The notes under the pieces are model-generated. The model was not told where the DNA came from. It worked only from the letters and a program-made list of their open reading frames with translations, and made no database searches. A DNA stretch of 44,923 bases, taken from IMG/VR virus record IMGVR_UViG_3300042946_000505, positions 1 through 44,923 of that record; one strand, given 5' to 3'. A program made the position numbers and the translations under genes. Below, piece by piece: positions 23,046 through 31,066 of this stretch (position 1 is the stretch's first letter; the number at the start of each line of letters is the position of its first letter). Source of the DNA: a virus.

Positions 23046-23375
23046 TTATGTTCCTGTTGCCTGTTTCATCTTGCAAGTCACGTTGTATGTGACGATGTCA
23101 TCGAGCGGTTGATTCTGGGCCACGCTCGTTACGACGAACGACCCAGAAAGGCCTCCAGCCGCAATAGTCAGGGTCGCCCCAGCAGCAGGAGGACTATCGA
23201 CCATCTCGATCTCTACAGTGGCCTCTTTCCAGCCGGAAAGGTACTTCCGTGCTGTCGCCCCGCGAGCAGTGGCGTCGATTTGCGAGCCTTCGGCGGTTGC
23301 CGTCACCGAACGAACGGCAGTGTTCGTTACGCCTGTGATGGTGCAGTCTTTTCCGAGCACGTAAGTCACGGGCAT
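23046..23375 (-). CDS. Major tail tube-like protein, paralogue 1
   Basis: 109 residues, first of the triplet, with AAGGAG before the ATG. VLGKDCTITGVTNTAVRSVT at the N-terminus and NQPLDDIVTYNVTCK at the C-terminus mark the family. A near-palindromic TGTCTCA-type element lies upstream (23403-23416), so the triplet may have its own control point. Confidence 0.8.
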   Translation of the reverse strand: MPVTYVLGKDCTITGVTNTAVRSVTATAEGSQIDATARGATARKYLSGWKEATVEIEMVDSPPAAGATLTIAAGGLSGSFVVTSVAQNQPLDDIVTYNVTCKMKQATGT

Positions 23376-23402
23376 GTCGCAGTCTCCTTAGGGCTCTCGC
23401 AG

Positions 23403-23416
23403 TGTATCACGAGTGA
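23403..23416 (+). promoter_or_regulatory. TGTCTCA-type element 6, near-palindromic
   Basis: TGTATCACGAGTGA followed by GGCA. It has one mismatch to the left half, and the opposite strand reads TGCCTCACTCGTGATACA, so both halves are recognisable. It lies in the 58-bp gap before the tail tube genes. Confidence 0.5.
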
Positions 23417-23433
23417 GGCACGAACGGCAAACG

Positions 23434-24084
23434 TCACGGCCCGCGGATCTGATTGCGAAACTGCGGGGCGATTTTTGCTAAGACCCGCGTAAGGCCCTGC
23501 TGTTGGTACTTTGAGGCCCTAACTTTGACGGTTCGCATGACGTTGATGGCGCGAAAGTTGTTTGTCGTTGGTCGCGGATTCATGAATGTGCCCACATAGA
23601 CCAGATTACTGCGGTTTCCTGTCCTTTTTAGGCCATATGCAACCTGTCTTGGTACTGGCCGCCCTCGATACCGCAAGTACATTCGCTGCGACTGCGAGCC
23701 TCCTTCCTCGTGCAGTTTGTAGAGGGTTGGCGAATAGCCGCTCTGCATCCTCCTTGGGCCAATCACCACGCTGTCCGTAGACTTATCGTAGGCAAAGGCC
23801 ATTGCCGAACGCATAAACCCATCGGAGTTCCTTGAGCTTCGCCAACTGGTGATCCGCCCGCTGGTGGCCTTTCTCTTGCGCCTCTCGATGAGCGGAAGGC
23901 CGCGAAACGTACCTATCGCCCTGTTCGATCCATTCTGCGACGCACGGCCTCGCAGGAACTGCTTCTGTACGCTCCGGTACACAAGCGCACCGGCCTTGGT
24001 TAGGGCTTTGGCCCTGCCCTTGCCGATTTGCTTGATCACGTGCGGCCTGTCGAGAAACCACTTTGTGGTGATTCTGACGCTCAC
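23434..24084 (-). CDS. Tail completion / minor tail protein (HK97 gp10-like position)
   Basis: 216 residues, strongly basic (many Arg/Lys), starting MSVRITTKWFLDRPHVIKQI. The N-terminal helical segment with KALTKAGALVYRSVQKQFL is typical of HK97-gp10-like neck/tail proteins. Position between the tail terminator candidate and the tail tube supports it. It overlaps the upstream gene by four bases. Confidence 0.75.
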   Translation of the reverse strand: MSVRITTKWFLDRPHVIKQIGKGRAKALTKAGALVYRSVQKQFLRGRASQNGSNRAIGTFRGLPLIERRKRKATSGRITSWRSSRNSDGFMRSAMAFAYDKSTDSVVIGPRRMQSGYSPTLYKLHEEGGSQSQRMYLRYRGRPVPRQVAYGLKRTGNRSNLVYVGTFMNPRPTTNNFRAINVMRTVKVRASKYQQQGLTRVLAKIAPQFRNQIRGP

Positions 24085-24509
24085 GGCCCCTTGAGCACCT
24101 TGTATGTGGCTTCGATGGTGGCTCGGTAGATGTTCTGCTCGTTCAGCATCTCGTCGGAGGACAAGTCCATTACCGCAGACAGAAACGCAGCCTGCCCGAC
24201 CTCCCCCGTCGAGAGCGTCAACTTCTGCCGCAGCCCGTCGAGGATCGACTCTGCCATGACGAATACAGCCTCGGCGTCAGCCTCTGTCGCAGCGTACTTC
24301 GCCACGACGATGCCGACTCGGTAGTCCACGATGACCGCCTGCCTGCTTGTGTTCTGGACATCCGCCCCACGCGGCGTAACCGCAATCATTAGGGACTGTA
24401 GTTTGGCTGCGTCCCATTCGTGGTAGTGGCGAACCACGACCGCAGCGTCTGGCACTTGCGGCATGGCGGCAACTTCACGCGCGACGGCGGCGGTAACTTC
24501 TGAAAGCAT
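24081..24509 (-). CDS. Tail terminator-like protein
   Basis: 142 residues. Alternating helix and strand with AVIVDYRVGIVVAKYA in the middle and a C-terminal strand (IYRATIEATYKVL). Length and order (between neck proteins and tail tube) match the tail terminator/completion proteins of siphophages. The assignment rests on gene order. Confidence 0.65.
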   Translation of the reverse strand: MLSEVTAAVAREVAAMPQVPDAAVVVRHYHEWDAAKLQSLMIAVTPRGADVQNTSRQAVIVDYRVGIVVAKYAATEADAEAVFVMAESILDGLRQKLTLSTGEVGQAAFLSAVMDLSSDEMLNEQNIYRATIEATYKVLKGP

Positions 24510-24511
24510 GG

Positions 24512-24955
24512 CTAAATCGTTGCCGCCTCGCGGAACGCTTGATCTATCGAAGCCTCATCAAGCCCAAGAGCCGCCGCGAGAGGCACGAGGAACTGGTGTG
24601 ATCGCTCGACATAAGGCGCGTAGTCCCACTCCACTCGCACTGTTTCGCGAGCGGTGGCGTCGGCAATCGAGTCGATCGCCGCGTCCACGGACGCGAGAGG
24701 AATCCCGTGGGTGACGAGCCAAAGCCGGATCTGCCTCGCGGACACGCTGGCTGGGACTGCGTAGGCGTCAAAGGCCGCCCGCGCAGATTCTGGAACGTTC
24801 GACGACCACGCGAGAGACTGCGTGGCAATGTGCCTGGCTATCGCGGCTGCGTCGCCCTCAGCCATATCGTAAGGTGTTCCCGTTGAAGTGTTTTCGCAGT
24901 TTTCGATAACCGCGAGAATAGTTTTGCTATCGCTATCGTAGATTAGCCGATACAT
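24512..24955 (-). CDS. Fibre-associated protein, unknown
   Basis: 147 residues. The first 45 residues look like a beta domain (MYRLIYDSDSKTILAVIENC). The C-terminal part (SARQIRLWLVTHGIPLASVD, then VRVEWDYAPYVERSHQ) resembles a segment seen in proteins encoded next to tail fibres. It follows the LRR-like fibre gene by one base. It may be a fibre assembly or baseplate component. Confidence 0.6.
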   Translation of the reverse strand: MYRLIYDSDSKTILAVIENCENTSTGTPYDMAEGDAAAIARHIATQSLAWSSNVPESARAAFDAYAVPASVSARQIRLWLVTHGIPLASVDAAIDSIADATARETVRVEWDYAPYVERSHQFLVPLAAALGLDEASIDQAFREAATI

Positions 24956-24956
24956 A

Positions 24957-26312
24957 TTAGTTGGTGGTTAGAGTTACGCCGCGAGTAACCAGCGCCTTCG
25001 CGCTTGCGGCTGCTTTCACAACTGTTGCCGTGCCAGCCCCGGTAGCCGTTTGCGAAGTGATTGCGTAGGTAAACTGATTCGCGTTAACGACGGTGATGAC
25101 CGCATAGCGGTTTGCATTTGTCGCCGTCGTGATGCCGCTTACGCGCAGCACGTCGCCGGTCGCATACCCGTGCGCCGTCCAGTTAACCGTGCAAGTTGTT
25201 CCGGCGCACACGAAACTTGATCCCGCCGTGGTTGTTGAACCAAGGTTAGACGGGGCCGCGGACGTTCCGCCGCTTAGGTTGATAGTTTTTCCCGTGCCAT
25301 AACTTGTAGTTCCGTTCGTGCCGTCTAGGGACGCCATAACTTGCAGAATATGGTCTACGCTCGCGAGCGTCAGTGCGGCGCCTGTTATGGTCACAGTGCC
25401 GCCAACAGTCTTTAGTATGCCGCCCGTGGGAAGCGTGACGTTAGCCAGCGATGGCGAGGCCGTGGCTTGAAGGTTGAACCCAAGATATCGCAACGCTGGC
25501 AAAGACAAAGTTGTTAACGCCGTCATCGTTGTCATTGTAACGCTACCAAGCGGCACGACTTGCAATGAAGGCAGCGATACCGTGGTAAGTGCCGTCAGCC
25601 CGGTTGGGTTGATGCCGTTTCCAGCGTAAGACAGCAACGGGCAAGACAGCGTAGTTAGCGACGCCATACTGCTTGGGTTGAAGGTTGCGCCCACAGCCGT
25701 TAGCGACGGAAAAGAAAGCGTAGTAAGCGCGCCTAAACTGCTTGGACTACAGTTCTGGCCTACATAACTCAATGACGGCATTTCCAACTGCGTGAGCGAG
25801 GGCATGGAAGAAACGCCAAACTGTCCGCCTACATAACTCAACGCCGGAGATGACAGAGAGGTGACTAGATCAAACGCCGATGGAGAAAAGTTGCCGCCAA
25901 CATATTCCAACTGTGGAACGTGATGGCTTGTCAGCGCCGACAGAGCGCCCGGCGCGTAGTTGCCTACCACAGCCTTTAACGCCGGCAGCGACAGCGTAGT
26001 GAGCCCGGTAAGATTGTTTGGGGCTAAGTTGCCAGTGACTCCTTCTAGGTCATCGAACACCAAAGACAATACGCGATCGCCGCCCGTAAAAGACCACGCA
26101 GGTTCACTGTAAATAAAAGTTGCTATCCATTTTCCTGCGTACATAGAGCAAGCGACTCTGCTCGCCGCTCTTGAGATTTGCACTTGTTGCGGATTAACGA
26201 TGAAAAACAACTGCTCAGGAGAACCCGCGTACCAATCGCCGGACTTCCCGATCTTCAAACCGGAGAATCCAATGGGCGCCGGCCTAGAGTTTCCGATGAT
26301 GCCCTTGTTCAC
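24957..26312 (-). CDS. Repeat-rich fibre / receptor-binding protein (LRR-like)
   Basis: 451 residues. From about residue 100 to 300 there are eight or nine repeats of about 23 residues with consensus LTTLSLPSLxYVGxNFxPSS, predicted to form a leucine-rich or beta-solenoid rod. The C-terminal 130 residues form a separate Thr/Ser/Gly-rich domain (SLDGTNGTTSYGTGKTINLS). The DNA is clearly less GC-rich than the flanking genes (about 50% in a sampled line). Low GC and modular repeats suggest a horizontally acquired, fast-evolving host-recognition protein. Confidence 0.8.
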   Translation of the reverse strand: MNKGIIGNSRPAPIGFSGLKIGKSGDWYAGSPEQLFFIVNPQQVQISRAASRVACSMYAGKWIATFIYSEPAWSFTGGDRVLSLVFDDLEGVTGNLAPNNLTGLTTLSLPALKAVVGNYAPGALSALTSHHVPQLEYVGGNFSPSAFDLVTSLSSPALSYVGGQFGVSSMPSLTQLEMPSLSYVGQNCSPSSLGALTTLSFPSLTAVGATFNPSSMASLTTLSCPLLSYAGNGINPTGLTALTTVSLPSLQVVPLGSVTMTTMTALTTLSLPALRYLGFNLQATASPSLANVTLPTGGILKTVGGTVTITGAALTLASVDHILQVMASLDGTNGTTSYGTGKTINLSGGTSAAPSNLGSTTTAGSSFVCAGTTCTVNWTAHGYATGDVLRVSGITTATNANRYAVITVVNANQFTYAITSQTATGAGTATVVKAAASAKALVTRGVTLTTN

Positions 26313-26689
26313 AAATCGGCCCCCATCGCGATTACGTTGAAAGTTTCCGCGTTATGCGTGGACGCCCGAACGCTCCAGGACGAACTTGGTAGCACAAGGT
26401 TGTCGTAAGTTTTCGAAGCACGGTATGCGGCGATAGACCCGCTTGGCGTAATGGGAACTACAACAAACTCATCGAACAGCCTTGTGTTTGTGCCGTCATG
26501 CAAAAACAGACGAACCATTCCGGAGGTTGTGGTCGCGGTAGCCTCTACCACGATTTCGTTAACGCGCGTCCCCGTGGCGCCGGTAAGGATTGTAGCAATG
26601 GTTCCCGTGCCATCGCGGTTCGTGTTTGCGGTCGACACTTGGCCCATGCCAATGCGGGGCGTTACGGCAAATGCTGGATTTGTAGCCAT
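26309..26689 (-). CDS. Small structural protein near fibres
   Basis: 126 residues; ATGA overlap with the fibre gene. Beta-rich, with MVRLFLHDGTNTRLFDEFVV and a C-terminal WSVRASTHNAETFNVIAMG. Such small proteins often accompany tail-fibre genes and may be decoration or fibre-linker proteins. Family not named. Confidence 0.7.
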   Translation of the reverse strand: MATNPAFAVTPRIGMGQVSTANTNRDGTGTIATILTGATGTRVNEIVVEATATTTSGMVRLFLHDGTNTRLFDEFVVVPITPSGSIAAYRASKTYDNLVLPSSSWSVRASTHNAETFNVIAMGADL

Positions 26690-26706
26690 GTAAAAAGTCC
26701 TACTGG

Positions 26707-27915
26707 TTAGCGGAAGTTTTCCCAGAGATAAATCAGGCTTCCGATTGTGTTTGTGCGGTTTTGCAAAATGGCCGATTCAACACTTTGAAAACCAGACGTC
26801 ACATCGTCATCGTCGTTAAATAGTTCAGTTGTGCCGCAACCTATCGCGAGGCTTCCAGACAAAGCCGATGCCGCGATCGTGCCGATTGCAGTAACGTCGC
26901 CTGTCGCGCTCACGGAAAAAACCGTGCTTGCGTCATACGACACCGACAGCGCGATCAAGTCTGCGGGATTACTGCCGTTTGGCACGTTTGGTGGCGATAC
27001 CTCTACACCGGCGGGCGAGATCGTCGTCGCTGCCGCAAGTTTTCCGCCAGTGGTCGTTGTAACGATCCGTCCAGCGGCGGTGCCCACCGTGATCGGGTCG
27101 CTTCCGTTGGATGCGTGCGACGAGGCGTGCTGCGTTGGCGTGCGAGAGTCCGAAAGTCGGCTATCGTTGCCGACGCAGGCAGTCACGGACGTCGTGCCGA
27201 AAGCGACGCTCATGGTACTGCTCGACGCGCCAGTCCCCATGCCAAGACCGGTGCCAACGACAACGCCACCAAGGGTCGATGGAGTGGCTTGCGGTAGCGT
27301 GTACGGGGTGATCGTGGCCCAGGTCTGGTCGCCTCTAAGATATGAGGTCGATGAAGCCGTTCCAGAAGCGAGCCTGTCGGTGGCAATCGTTCCGCTCACG
27401 ATTGCCGATGCAGGGTGAGTGTGTGAAGCACCGGCCTTCGTATCGAACCGCGATGTCAAATACCAGCGTTCCCAGTATGCGTTCGCGTTGGAGTTGGCCG
27501 CAGGCGGCTCAAAGCCGATGCCGAGAACTCCGATTCTTCTCCACATCCGGCCCCTGTGCACAACCACATTGCCGACCGGATACGAGACATCATCAGTCCA
27601 GAAGCCAGCAAAGTCGGAGCCGCCGATCTGTTCGTCAATGGCGATGAGCGCATCATCAAGACTGACGAGCAACTGCGACAAGAACGCGGTAAACGGATTG
27701 TTTACCGCGCACATCTCGACGCCGGACGTGTCGATCTGACCTGCGTCGAGAAGTAGTTCATCCGAGCCGCCGATTACGTGCGTCGCCTTGTGGCCGGTCT
27801 GCCGAACAGCCACCTCAACAGTGCCACCAGAGGAGATGACCGGCGTTCCGCCCGTAACGCCTGCAATCGTGACGTTTCCGCCAGTGCTGGTTACGGTGAC
27901 GTTGATGTCTGACAT
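26707..27915 (-). CDS. Tail fibre protein
   Basis: 402 residues from the ATG at 27915 (TAATG overlap with the gene upstream). The Ser/Thr/Gly-rich shaft includes SYLRGDQTWATI, a typical phage fibre hinge motif, and ASHTHPASAIVSGTI. A Trp-rich segment around residue 120 (GRMWRRIGVLGIGFEPP) and the acidic FNDDDDVTSGFQ end are notable. It is probably a trimeric fibre attached to the head-proximal or tail structure and involved in host contact. Confidence 0.8.
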   Translation of the reverse strand: MSDINVTVTSTGGNVTIAGVTGGTPVISSGGTVEVAVRQTGHKATHVIGGSDELLLDAGQIDTSGVEMCAVNNPFTAFLSQLLVSLDDALIAIDEQIGGSDFAGFWTDDVSYPVGNVVVHRGRMWRRIGVLGIGFEPPAANSNANAYWERWYLTSRFDTKAGASHTHPASAIVSGTIATDRLASGTASSTSYLRGDQTWATITPYTLPQATPSTLGGVVVGTGLGMGTGASSSTMSVAFGTTSVTACVGNDSRLSDSRTPTQHASSHASNGSDPITVGTAAGRIVTTTTGGKLAAATTISPAGVEVSPPNVPNGSNPADLIALSVSYDASTVFSVSATGDVTAIGTIAASALSGSLAIGCGTTELFNDDDDVTSGFQSVESAILQNRTNTIGSLIYLWENFR

Positions 27916-28268
27916 TATGGCCTCGCTACCCTTGCTAGGCCTGACAGGACGGTCCTCGTGTAGCCTGATGGGGAACTCCACCGCAGGAACCAACGCACTC
28001 GCGCCGTCGGCGTGCCCTGCACGGGCGAAGACCCGTCGTAGATCGCAGTTGTTTGCACTTCTGTCAGCGTCATGGTGACCGTACTGGACGCACCGTTCAC
28101 GGAAGTCAGCGTCGGGGTCGCTAGGACGGAATCGTCTGCTGCGTTGAACACCGATGCCGTCAGCGTGTGGCCGGTAAGGTTCTGATCGAACGTAGCGGTG
28201 AACGTGAACTCGTCGCCGGCTACGAGAGCAAGGTCGAGCGTTCCCGGCAGCTGATTGTAGTTAGGCAT
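27915..28268 (-). CDS. Fibre N-terminal-domain-like / baseplate protein
   Basis: 117 residues. Beta sandwich appearance: LALVAGDEFTFTATF, TASVFNAADDSVLA and VRWFLRWSSPSGYTRTVL. It resembles the BppU/fibre N-terminal immunoglobulin-like modules that begin with a 'gD' motif. It is coupled to the fibre gene (TAATG), so it is likely part of the adsorption apparatus. Confidence 0.65.
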   Translation of the reverse strand: MPNYNQLPGTLDLALVAGDEFTFTATFDQNLTGHTLTASVFNAADDSVLATPTLTSVNGASSTVTMTLTEVQTTAIYDGSSPVQGTPTARVRWFLRWSSPSGYTRTVLSGLARVARP

Positions 28269-28277
28269 GGCAAACTC

Positions 28278-28643
28278 TCAGGAAATGGCCTTGGAGTGAA
28301 TGCGAACCGCAGTCCTGCTTGCGTCTGCCCATTTCCATATTGGCGCACCGCGAGGCGCACAGACATCAAACGTAACAGACTCGCCGTTCAGCGTCTCAGT
28401 GATGCGGTCGCCTCGCTGCGGCTCTTCCACAGGCAAGTCGGCCACTGCGATCACGAAGTCGCGGCTCTCCCAACGCTCGATGACGCCCATCTCCGACTGC
28501 GTCTCAAACACGGTCTGCGATGCTGTTGCGATGCAGGGGGCTGTGACGCCGCCGCTGCTGTACGCAACGTATCGCGAAACGTGATTGCGACGCATCCCGG
28601 TCAGCCACAGGGCGGCATCTGCGATGACGTCACCCACGGCCAC
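28278..28643 (-). CDS. Head completion / neck protein candidate
   Basis: 121 residues, starting MAVGDVIADAALWLTGMRRN, with EPQRGDRITETLNGESVTFD near the C-terminus. That 'xGDxI' strand pattern is seen in head-tail connector proteins of the lambda FII/stopper type. Gene order, two genes after the capsid, supports a head-completion role. Confidence 0.65.
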   Translation of the reverse strand: MAVGDVIADAALWLTGMRRNHVSRYVAYSSGGVTAPCIATASQTVFETQSEMGVIERWESRDFVIAVADLPVEEPQRGDRITETLNGESVTFDVCAPRGAPIWKWADASRTAVRIHSKAIS

Positions 28644-28651
28644 CTCCCGCG

Positions 28652-28981
28652 TCAGGGACGCAGCAGAACGAGCACCGTGGCGTCGGCATCGACCGCGGCG
28701 GCCACCGTCTTACCCATAAGGGTATTGCTGGTGGAGGTTTCGGTCGCACGCTGGTTCGTAGCGTCCCAGTACACGGTCTTTCCGGCAGCGATGGCGGTGC
28801 TGGCGCCCGTTGCCTTCGGGAAGGTGAAGATGCCGTATACCGCGAGCGATCCCAGTTTGTTGGCAGGAAGCGGACGGTCCGCGACCCCGACCAGCGTGTT
28901 CTGGACAACCACCGCACCGACAGCGACGTCGGACGAGGGCGTGTAGTCAACGCGAAAGCCAACTGATACGGTCGCGGCCAC
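28652..28981 (-). CDS. DUF2190-like capsid decoration protein
   Basis: 109 residues directly downstream of the capsid gene. VGAVVVQNTLVGVADRPLPA, LAVYGIFTFPKATG and GKTVYWDATNQRAT match the DUF2190 family, small beta proteins often encoded next to the major capsid protein and considered to decorate it. Confidence 0.82.
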   Translation of the reverse strand: MAATVSVGFRVDYTPSSDVAVGAVVVQNTLVGVADRPLPANKLGSLAVYGIFTFPKATGASTAIAAGKTVYWDATNQRATETSTSNTLMGKTVAAAVDADATVLVLLRP

Positions 28982-29019
28982 GTTACGTTCTCCTTACCGA
29001 ATGGGTTGTGGGACTAGGA

Positions 29020-30906
29020 TCAGGCACCGGCCATCTTCACCGCACCACGAGGCTCGACCTTGGCGACGCCGAAGTCGAAGTAGCCTCGCATCTGGATGCC
29101 GAGCAACGAGAAGTCGAGGTCGGCCTGCTCCACCGTTGGCTGTTGCACGCCGTTGAGGAACGCCACCTCGATGGTGGACAGGTCCGCTGGCGAAGCCAGG
29201 AGGTAGTAGGCAGACGACGAGTTGCCGGTGAACATCGCGTTGGAGAGGTACGGACTCGTGAGAATCTCGTACTTCCCGGCGTGCGGGTTCGCGGTCGGGT
29301 ACTTCGTGCTGCTGGTAGTGTCACGAATCTCGGTGCTGTTCATGAGTTGAAGAGCACGGGCGTTGAGTGCGGTCGGCACCAGCAGGATCTGGGGCGATAC
29401 GGCCAGCGGGAAGCCGTCATCGTCCGTCTGGTTAAGGAACAGGAGTTCCGCAGCCGTGATCCCGTCAACACCGAACGCAGTCCCAGCACCGCTGGAGAAG
29501 TTCTTATTGCCGCTAGCAAAGAAGGACGAGTTGTTGAGGAACTCGGCCCAGAAGACTTCGTTCAACTTGAGGGCCGCACCCCGCCCGATTCTGGTCGGTA
29601 CCGCGGTGAGGGCCGACAGGTCATCGTTGATGATGTCTTCGCGGCTCAGGTTCGTGGCGATTCCGTAAGTCCGTGCGGCGTTCTGGTACTTGACGTTGCC
29701 AGCGCTCGCCATGCGGAACTCGGACTTGCCGCTCATCTCCTCAAACTTGAAGCCGCCGGTGAGGCGGTACGAGTTGACGGTCTTGAAGTCCTGCACAGAG
29801 CGAGTCGTGCTGATCCGCGTCCACGACGTGTCTACGGTCGTGAAACCCTGCAGAAGGAACTTGTTGACCGTGGCCGACAGGATGTCCGCGATGTCGTGCG
29901 TGGCGAACGCTGCACGAAGGATCGGGCGGCTGTACGAATCGTCGCGGAACGTGGTGCGACCCTCGTAGCCGTTGGCCCGAGCGGCCTCGATCAGCATTTC
30001 GCCGAGGCCGATGCCGCCTTTGTACTTCTTGTGCGCGGCCTCGAGGATCGCAGGCGAGAACTGCTTCTCGACGTCCGGCAAGCGACCGCTCTGGCAGGCA
30101 GCCGCCATGAGCACATCGCTGAACGACTCGCGATCTTGCTCGACATGCACGGCTGGAGCAGACGGGCGCGATGCTCGCACTGACGCGACGGCCTGTTCGG
30201 CCTGGGCGGCGATCACCTTGGCGGCGATGCGCTCGACTAGCGCGTCCTCGTTGATCGTCGGGGTTGCCGGGGTGGCAGCAGCGACGGTTTCGGTGGCATC
30301 GACAGTCTCGCGGCTCTCGTCCGACATGGAACCTTCCTCCGGGTGTACCGCCGAAGCGGCAAGAGAAGCAGACGTGTTATCGTCCGCACCTAGGGTGACT
30401 ACCGAAACCTCACGAAGCCTGGAAGCACGGATAATCCGAGCAGGCCCCGTGACCGATTGACCGTTGACCATGGCCGTTTCGCCTTGCGGCAACTTCTCGC
30501 TGCGGACAACGTCCGCGCCGATGGAAGCCTGCCACTGGAAACCGCGTTCAGCCAGGGCGATTACCTTGTCTGCACTTGCGTTGCCACCGATCATCTCGGC
30601 TTCGACAACGAGATTGCGGCCCTCGACGCGGATGTCGGTCGTTTGACCAAGGATCGCGTCGAGTTCGTAGGAGTGCTGGAGCAGGATCGGCCGACGCTTG
30701 TTGGCCCACGACAACCCCTGCAAGTCTACGATCACCGGCTCTCGCGACCACTCCTGACGAATGATTCCGCCCGTGTAGGCGTTGACCTTGAATCGACGCG
30801 GGCCTTGCGGCTGTAGCACCCCCGTAGAGGTAGCACTGGCCGCGGCCTGCACAGAGTCAGGGCCTTCAAGGTAGATGTCAGCGGTGAGCGAGAACTGATT
30901 GCTCAT
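29020..30906 (-). CDS. Prohead protease-major capsid fusion protein
   Basis: 628 residues from the ATG at 30906; no strong ribosome binding site is visible. Residues about 40-190 resemble a phage prohead protease (WANKRRPILLQHSYELDAIL, AERGFQWQASIGAD, ASRLREVSVVTLGAD, in which the His and Ser of the catalytic set can be proposed). A Thr/Ala/Glu linker follows at about 200-270. The C-terminal part from about 270 is a major capsid protein: FRDDSYSRPILRAAFATHDI, LLVPTALNARALQLMNSTEI and DLDFSLLGIQMRGYFDFGV. Self-release of the capsid domain would be expected. Confidence 0.88.
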   Translation of the reverse strand: MSNQFSLTADIYLEGPDSVQAAASATSTGVLQPQGPRRFKVNAYTGGIIRQEWSREPVIVDLQGLSWANKRRPILLQHSYELDAILGQTTDIRVEGRNLVVEAEMIGGNASADKVIALAERGFQWQASIGADVVRSEKLPQGETAMVNGQSVTGPARIIRASRLREVSVVTLGADDNTSASLAASAVHPEEGSMSDESRETVDATETVAAATPATPTINEDALVERIAAKVIAAQAEQAVASVRASRPSAPAVHVEQDRESFSDVLMAAACQSGRLPDVEKQFSPAILEAAHKKYKGGIGLGEMLIEAARANGYEGRTTFRDDSYSRPILRAAFATHDIADILSATVNKFLLQGFTTVDTSWTRISTTRSVQDFKTVNSYRLTGGFKFEEMSGKSEFRMASAGNVKYQNAARTYGIATNLSREDIINDDLSALTAVPTRIGRGAALKLNEVFWAEFLNNSSFFASGNKNFSSGAGTAFGVDGITAAELLFLNQTDDDGFPLAVSPQILLVPTALNARALQLMNSTEIRDTTSSTKYPTANPHAGKYEILTSPYLSNAMFTGNSSSAYYLLASPADLSTIEVAFLNGVQQPTVEQADLDFSLLGIQMRGYFDFGVAKVEPRGAVKMAGA

Positions 30907-30925
30907 ACGATTTGGTGTACCGTAT

Positions 30926-30939
30926 TGTCTCAAATGTGA
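30926..30939 (+). promoter_or_regulatory. TGTCTCA operator-like element 7, dyad form
   Basis: TGTCTCAAATGTGA, extending to ACA, is a near dyad (TGTC.CA..TG.GACA). It lies between the capsid gene start and the end of the small gene at 30930-31064, overlapping that gene's stop codon. Confidence 0.6.
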
Positions 30940-31064
30940 CAAACGCTTTTTCTTGTGCAAGCAGTCGTGCATTGCCTTGTGCGGCTTGGTCCATCCACGA
31001 ACTCAACGCCAAGAACGTCTTCGTCATCTTCGCCGTCGCTAAAAAGATCCTCAGAACTCAGCAC
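30930..31064 (-). CDS. Small acidic protein between portal and capsid genes
   Basis: 44 residues with a GTG start at 31064. A perfect AGGAGG lies seven bases upstream, inside the end of the portal gene, and the portal stop is two bases before the GTG. The sequence starts MLSSEDLFSDGEDDEDVLGV, is very acidic at first and Cys/Arg-containing at the end (CTTACTRKSVCHI). Unknown function; possibly a small head assembly factor. Confidence 0.6.
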   Translation of the reverse strand: MLSSEDLFSDGEDDEDVLGVEFVDGPSRTRQCTTACTRKSVCHI

Positions 31065-31066
31065 GG

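Noticed and set aside
28405-28418. CGTCTCAGTGATGC in the neck protein gene as another element
   Set aside because: One mismatch in the left half and only TG in the right; fully coding and likely chance.
29008-30183. 391-residue plus-strand frame opposite the capsid gene
   Set aside because: It is the antisense shadow of the capsid gene; its composition is Arg/Val/Glu-rich without domains and it lacks a ribosome binding site.
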